DNA from: DASRAP01 sp035277145
GTDB lineage: Bacteria > Gemmatimonadota > Gemmatimonadetes > Gemmatimonadales > Gemmatimonadaceae
Assembly (NCBI GenBank): GCA_035277145.1
Contig: DATELA010000056.1
Coordinates: 1-24,894 of the forward strand
Reading direction: 5' to 3'
Length of the DNA: 24,894 nucleotides
Both the position numbers and the translations under genes were made by a program. Shown here piece by piece: positions 23,279 to 24,894 of this stretch. Within the stretch, counting starts at the first letter, position 1, and each line of letters opens with the position of its first letter. The notes beneath the pieces are model-generated. The model worked only from the letters and a program-made list of their open reading frames with translations, ran no database searches and was not told the origin of the DNA.

Positions 23279-23306
23279 AGGCATATACTACGTGGCATAT
23301 ATATGC
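23279..23306 (+). promoter_or_regulatory. Probable operator/promoter of the vapBC pair
   Basis: The perfect palindrome GCATATATATGC (23295-23306) abuts the GTG start of the antitoxin. Its left half, GCATATA, also occurs at 23281-23287, 14 bp upstream. This AT-rich patch stands out in GC-rich surroundings and includes TATACT (23284-23289), a possible -10 box. Ribbon-helix-helix antitoxins usually bind such repeats to repress their own operon. No convincing -35 is seen. Confidence 0.55.
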
Positions 23307-23307
23307 T

Positions 23308-23541
23308 GTGAAACGCACCTCTCTATTCCTCGACGAACAGCTTCTCCGCCAGCTCAAGCGCGTCGCGGCGCGGCGTGGCGTGAGCTTCGCGACTGTCGTT
23401 CGCGAAGCGATGGCCGCGTACGTCGCCGCGCCCGCTGCGGGTGGCGGCGCGCTGCCGTCCGTCGCCGGCAAGTTCTCGAGTGGACGGTCTGACACGTCGG
23501 CGCGCGTCGACGAATTGCTCTGGAAGGATCCGCACAAGTAA
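23308..23541 (+). CDS. Ribbon-helix-helix antitoxin (VapB-like)
   Basis: This 77-residue protein opens with a CopG/Arc-type fold: a short strand RTSLFLDEQ, then helices LLRQLKRVAARRG and SFATVVREAMAAYV. The C-terminal tail (about residues 45-77) is Gly/Ala/Ser-rich and presumably becomes ordered on the toxin. It would bind the PIN toxin and neutralise it, and bind the adjacent palindrome to repress transcription. The start is GTG at 23308, directly after the palindrome, with no room for a strong Shine-Dalgarno, so the message may be nearly leaderless. The toxin begins 15 bases after its stop. Confidence 0.85.
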   Translation: MKRTSLFLDEQLLRQLKRVAARRGVSFATVVREAMAAYVAAPAAGGGALPSVAGKFSSGRSDTSARVDELLWKDPHK

Positions 23542-23556
23542 CGCACGCATCTCTCA

Positions 23557-23970
23557 GTGACCGTCATCGCTGACACGGGCGCGCTGTTCGCGCTGATGGA
23601 CGTCGACGACGCGTGGCACCACCGTGTGCTCGCCTGGTGGTCGCGCAACCTCCAGCCCGTGATCGTCCCCGTTACGGTGTTACCGGAGGCGACTTATCTG
23701 TTGCAGACGCGGATATCGCCGGCGGCCGAAATCGCGTTCGTGCGCGCCATCGGCGATGAGGAGTTTGCCATCGAGCACGTCGATCCGGACGACATCGACC
23801 GCGCGGCATCCATCATGGCGAAGTATGATGACTTTCCGCTTGGCTTTGTGGATGCATCAATTGTTGCGCTCGCCGAGCGACTCGAAGTGCGCGAAATCCT
23901 GACGACAGATCGACGTCACTTCAACGCAATTCGCCCCGCGCACGCGAGGAGCTTTACGCTCGTTCCCTGA
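23557..23970 (+). CDS. PIN-domain toxin, VapC-like ribonuclease
   Basis: This 137-residue PIN domain carries the full acidic set: Asp6 (VIADTGAL), Glu44 (VLPEATYLL), Asp99 (GFVDASIVALAERL) and Asp118 (TTDRRHF). VapC toxins are magnesium-dependent endoribonucleases that cut tRNA or rRNA and stop translation. The target here cannot be read from the sequence. The start is GTG at 23557. It is paired with the upstream ribbon-helix-helix antitoxin, and the tight spacing indicates one operon. It is convergent with the following metallo-beta-lactamase gene. Confidence 0.9.
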   Translation: MTVIADTGALFALMDVDDAWHHRVLAWWSRNLQPVIVPVTVLPEATYLLQTRISPAAEIAFVRAIGDEEFAIEHVDPDDIDRAASIMAKYDDFPLGFVDASIVALAERLEVREILTTDRRHFNAIRPAHARSFTLVP

Positions 23971-23971
23971 C

Positions 23972-23985
23972 CGCGAAAAATCGCG
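23972..23985. terminator. Small hairpin between convergent genes
   Basis: CGCGA-AAAA-TCGCG forms a 5-bp stem and AAAA loop in the 21-bp gap between the VapC and metallo-beta-lactamase stops. It could act in both directions but is short and lacks a U-tract. Confidence 0.22.
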
Positions 23986-23991
23986 ACGCCG

Positions 23992-24894
23992 CTACACACC
24001 GCCTGGCGTCGTGACTTCTTCGTAGGCGCACGTCAGCGGATCGCGCGCGCCCGCTGCGCCGAACCGGCCGAATCCCTCGAAGCCTGCGAGCGGATCGCGC
24101 ATCGCAAGAATCTCATCGCGCGTCTTCCCCGCTTTGACCTGCGCTTCGACGAACATCAACAGCGAGCCGAGGTAGTCGGTGAACTTGAGCACGTCGCCGC
24201 CGCTGCCCGTGACCGGTAAGCCCGTGTTCCCGTGTCCGAAGATGTAGATCGTGTCGTTCGTGTGATCCTTCACCGCGCGATCGATGACATTCATCCATCC
24301 GCGCAACGTTGCACCCGCGGCGCGATCCACGACCGGGTGACGCTGGTTGAACATCAAGTCACCCATGTGCGCGACGTTTGCGCGCTCGAACGTGATGACG
24401 ACGTCGCCACTCGTATGCGCGCGGCCGTAGAACTTCGCGCGAATCTTTTCATCGCCCGCGTCGGCCGTCCACGTTTCGGTGAAGGTCGTGTCAGGAAAGA
24501 GCAGTTCGGTCGTCGGCGCTGGTTGACCCGGCGGCGCCTTCATGTGTTCGGCGGCCTTCGCGTGCGCGACAACTTTTTTCGCGACGCCTTTGAACGAGAT
24601 GTTGCCGTTGGAGTGGTCGCCGTGGTGGTGCGTGTTGATCAGAAAATCGACCGGCCTGTTGTTCGAGCGCTGATTGAGACCGTCGAGGCACGCCTTGGCT
24701 TCGGGCGGAAACTGGCTATCGACGACGACGACAGCGCGCGGGTCGACGAGGTACCCAATTGTGCCGCCGCGCATGGTGAAATAGCCGACGTTGCGACGGA
24801 TGGGCGTGAACACCGGCGACGCGGCCTGCTGCTGCAGCAGCGGGGCGAACCCGCCGCGCGCGAGCGCTGCCGCGGCGGCCGCGGCGGCGGAGGT
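23992..24894 (-). CDS. Exported metallo-beta-lactamase-fold hydrolase (5' end beyond the window)
   Basis: The reading frame stays open to the right edge, so 301 terminal codons of a longer gene are visible. A GTG at 24813 is possible but would split a clear export signal. The residues encoded between the edge and that GTG are an alanine-rich run followed by ARGGFAPLLQQQAASP, which looks like the end of a signal peptide, perhaps Tat-type. The metal motif is NTHHHGDH, followed by GRAHTSGD, MGDLMF and IFGHG, giving a full two-metal set. The enzyme probably hydrolyses a small ester, lactone or amide in the periplasm. The substrate is unknown, and a beta-lactamase role is not implied by the fold alone. 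Confidence 0.85.
   Translation of the reverse strand, partial: TSAAAAAAAALARGGFAPLLQQQAASPVFTPIRRNVGYFTMRGGTIGYLVDPRAVVVVDSQFPPEAKACLDGLNQRSNNRPVDFLINTHHHGDHSNGNISFKGVAKKVVAHAKAAEHMKAPPGQPAPTTELLFPDTTFTETWTADAGDEKIRAKFYGRAHTSGDVVITFERANVAHMGDLMFNQRHPVVDRAAGATLRGWMNVIDRAVKDHTNDTIYIFGHGNTGLPVTGSGGDVLKFTDYLGSLLMFVEAQVKAGKTRDEILAMRDPLAGFEGFGRFGAAGARDPLTCAYEEVTTPGGV

Overview
The window is a GC-rich bacterial chromosome segment with tightly packed genes and almost no mobile DNA. The mix of secreted enzymes suggests a Gemmatimonadota-like soil or sediment bacterium: two giant beta-propeller amidohydrolases, two DUF1800 proteins, an S41-like protein and a copper amine oxidase. This taxonomic call is an inference from gene content, since no rRNA or other marker gene is present.

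Layout. (i) 1-92: a G-rich heptamer array followed by a C-rich stretch. (ii) 93-1997 (+): a periplasmic copper amine oxidase with a complete active site. (iii) 1994-16340: nine minus-strand genes. In transcription order they are two DUF1800 paralogues, two PD40-propeller amidohydrolase paralogues (TAATG-coupled), an S41-like protein, a DUF2779 double nuclease, a ComEC-like metallo-beta-lactamase lipoprotein and a DUF3006 protein. (iv) 16388-17329 (+): a mu-crystallin/ketimine-reductase-like enzyme. (v) 17456-20494 (+): a three-gene signalling unit made of a degenerate receiver-GGDEF protein, a ZU5-like lipoprotein and a TPR-HD-GYP protein. (vi) 20563-22578 (+): an OafA-type acyltransferase with an SGNH domain. 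(vii) 22584-23165 (-): a RibD/DHFR-like reductase. (viii) 23308-23970 (+): a VapBC toxin-antitoxin pair behind a palindromic operator. (ix) 23992 to the right edge (-): an exported metallo-beta-lactamase whose 5' end is cut by the window.

The most unusual signals are two intergenic arrays of 16-bp units, each with two arms in opposite orientation. They bracket the S41-like gene at 4701-5060 and 6414-6549, and one of them supplies the stop codon of the neighbouring amidohydrolase. A transcript through them could fold into a very long imperfect hairpin.

A second theme is pairing of intact with degenerate proteins. One tandem amidohydrolase keeps its histidine motifs while its partner has lost them. 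The S41-like protein has Gly where the nucleophilic Ser is expected. The receiver and GGDEF domains of the signalling operon lack their catalytic and phosphoacceptor residues, while the downstream HD-GYP protein keeps most of its own.
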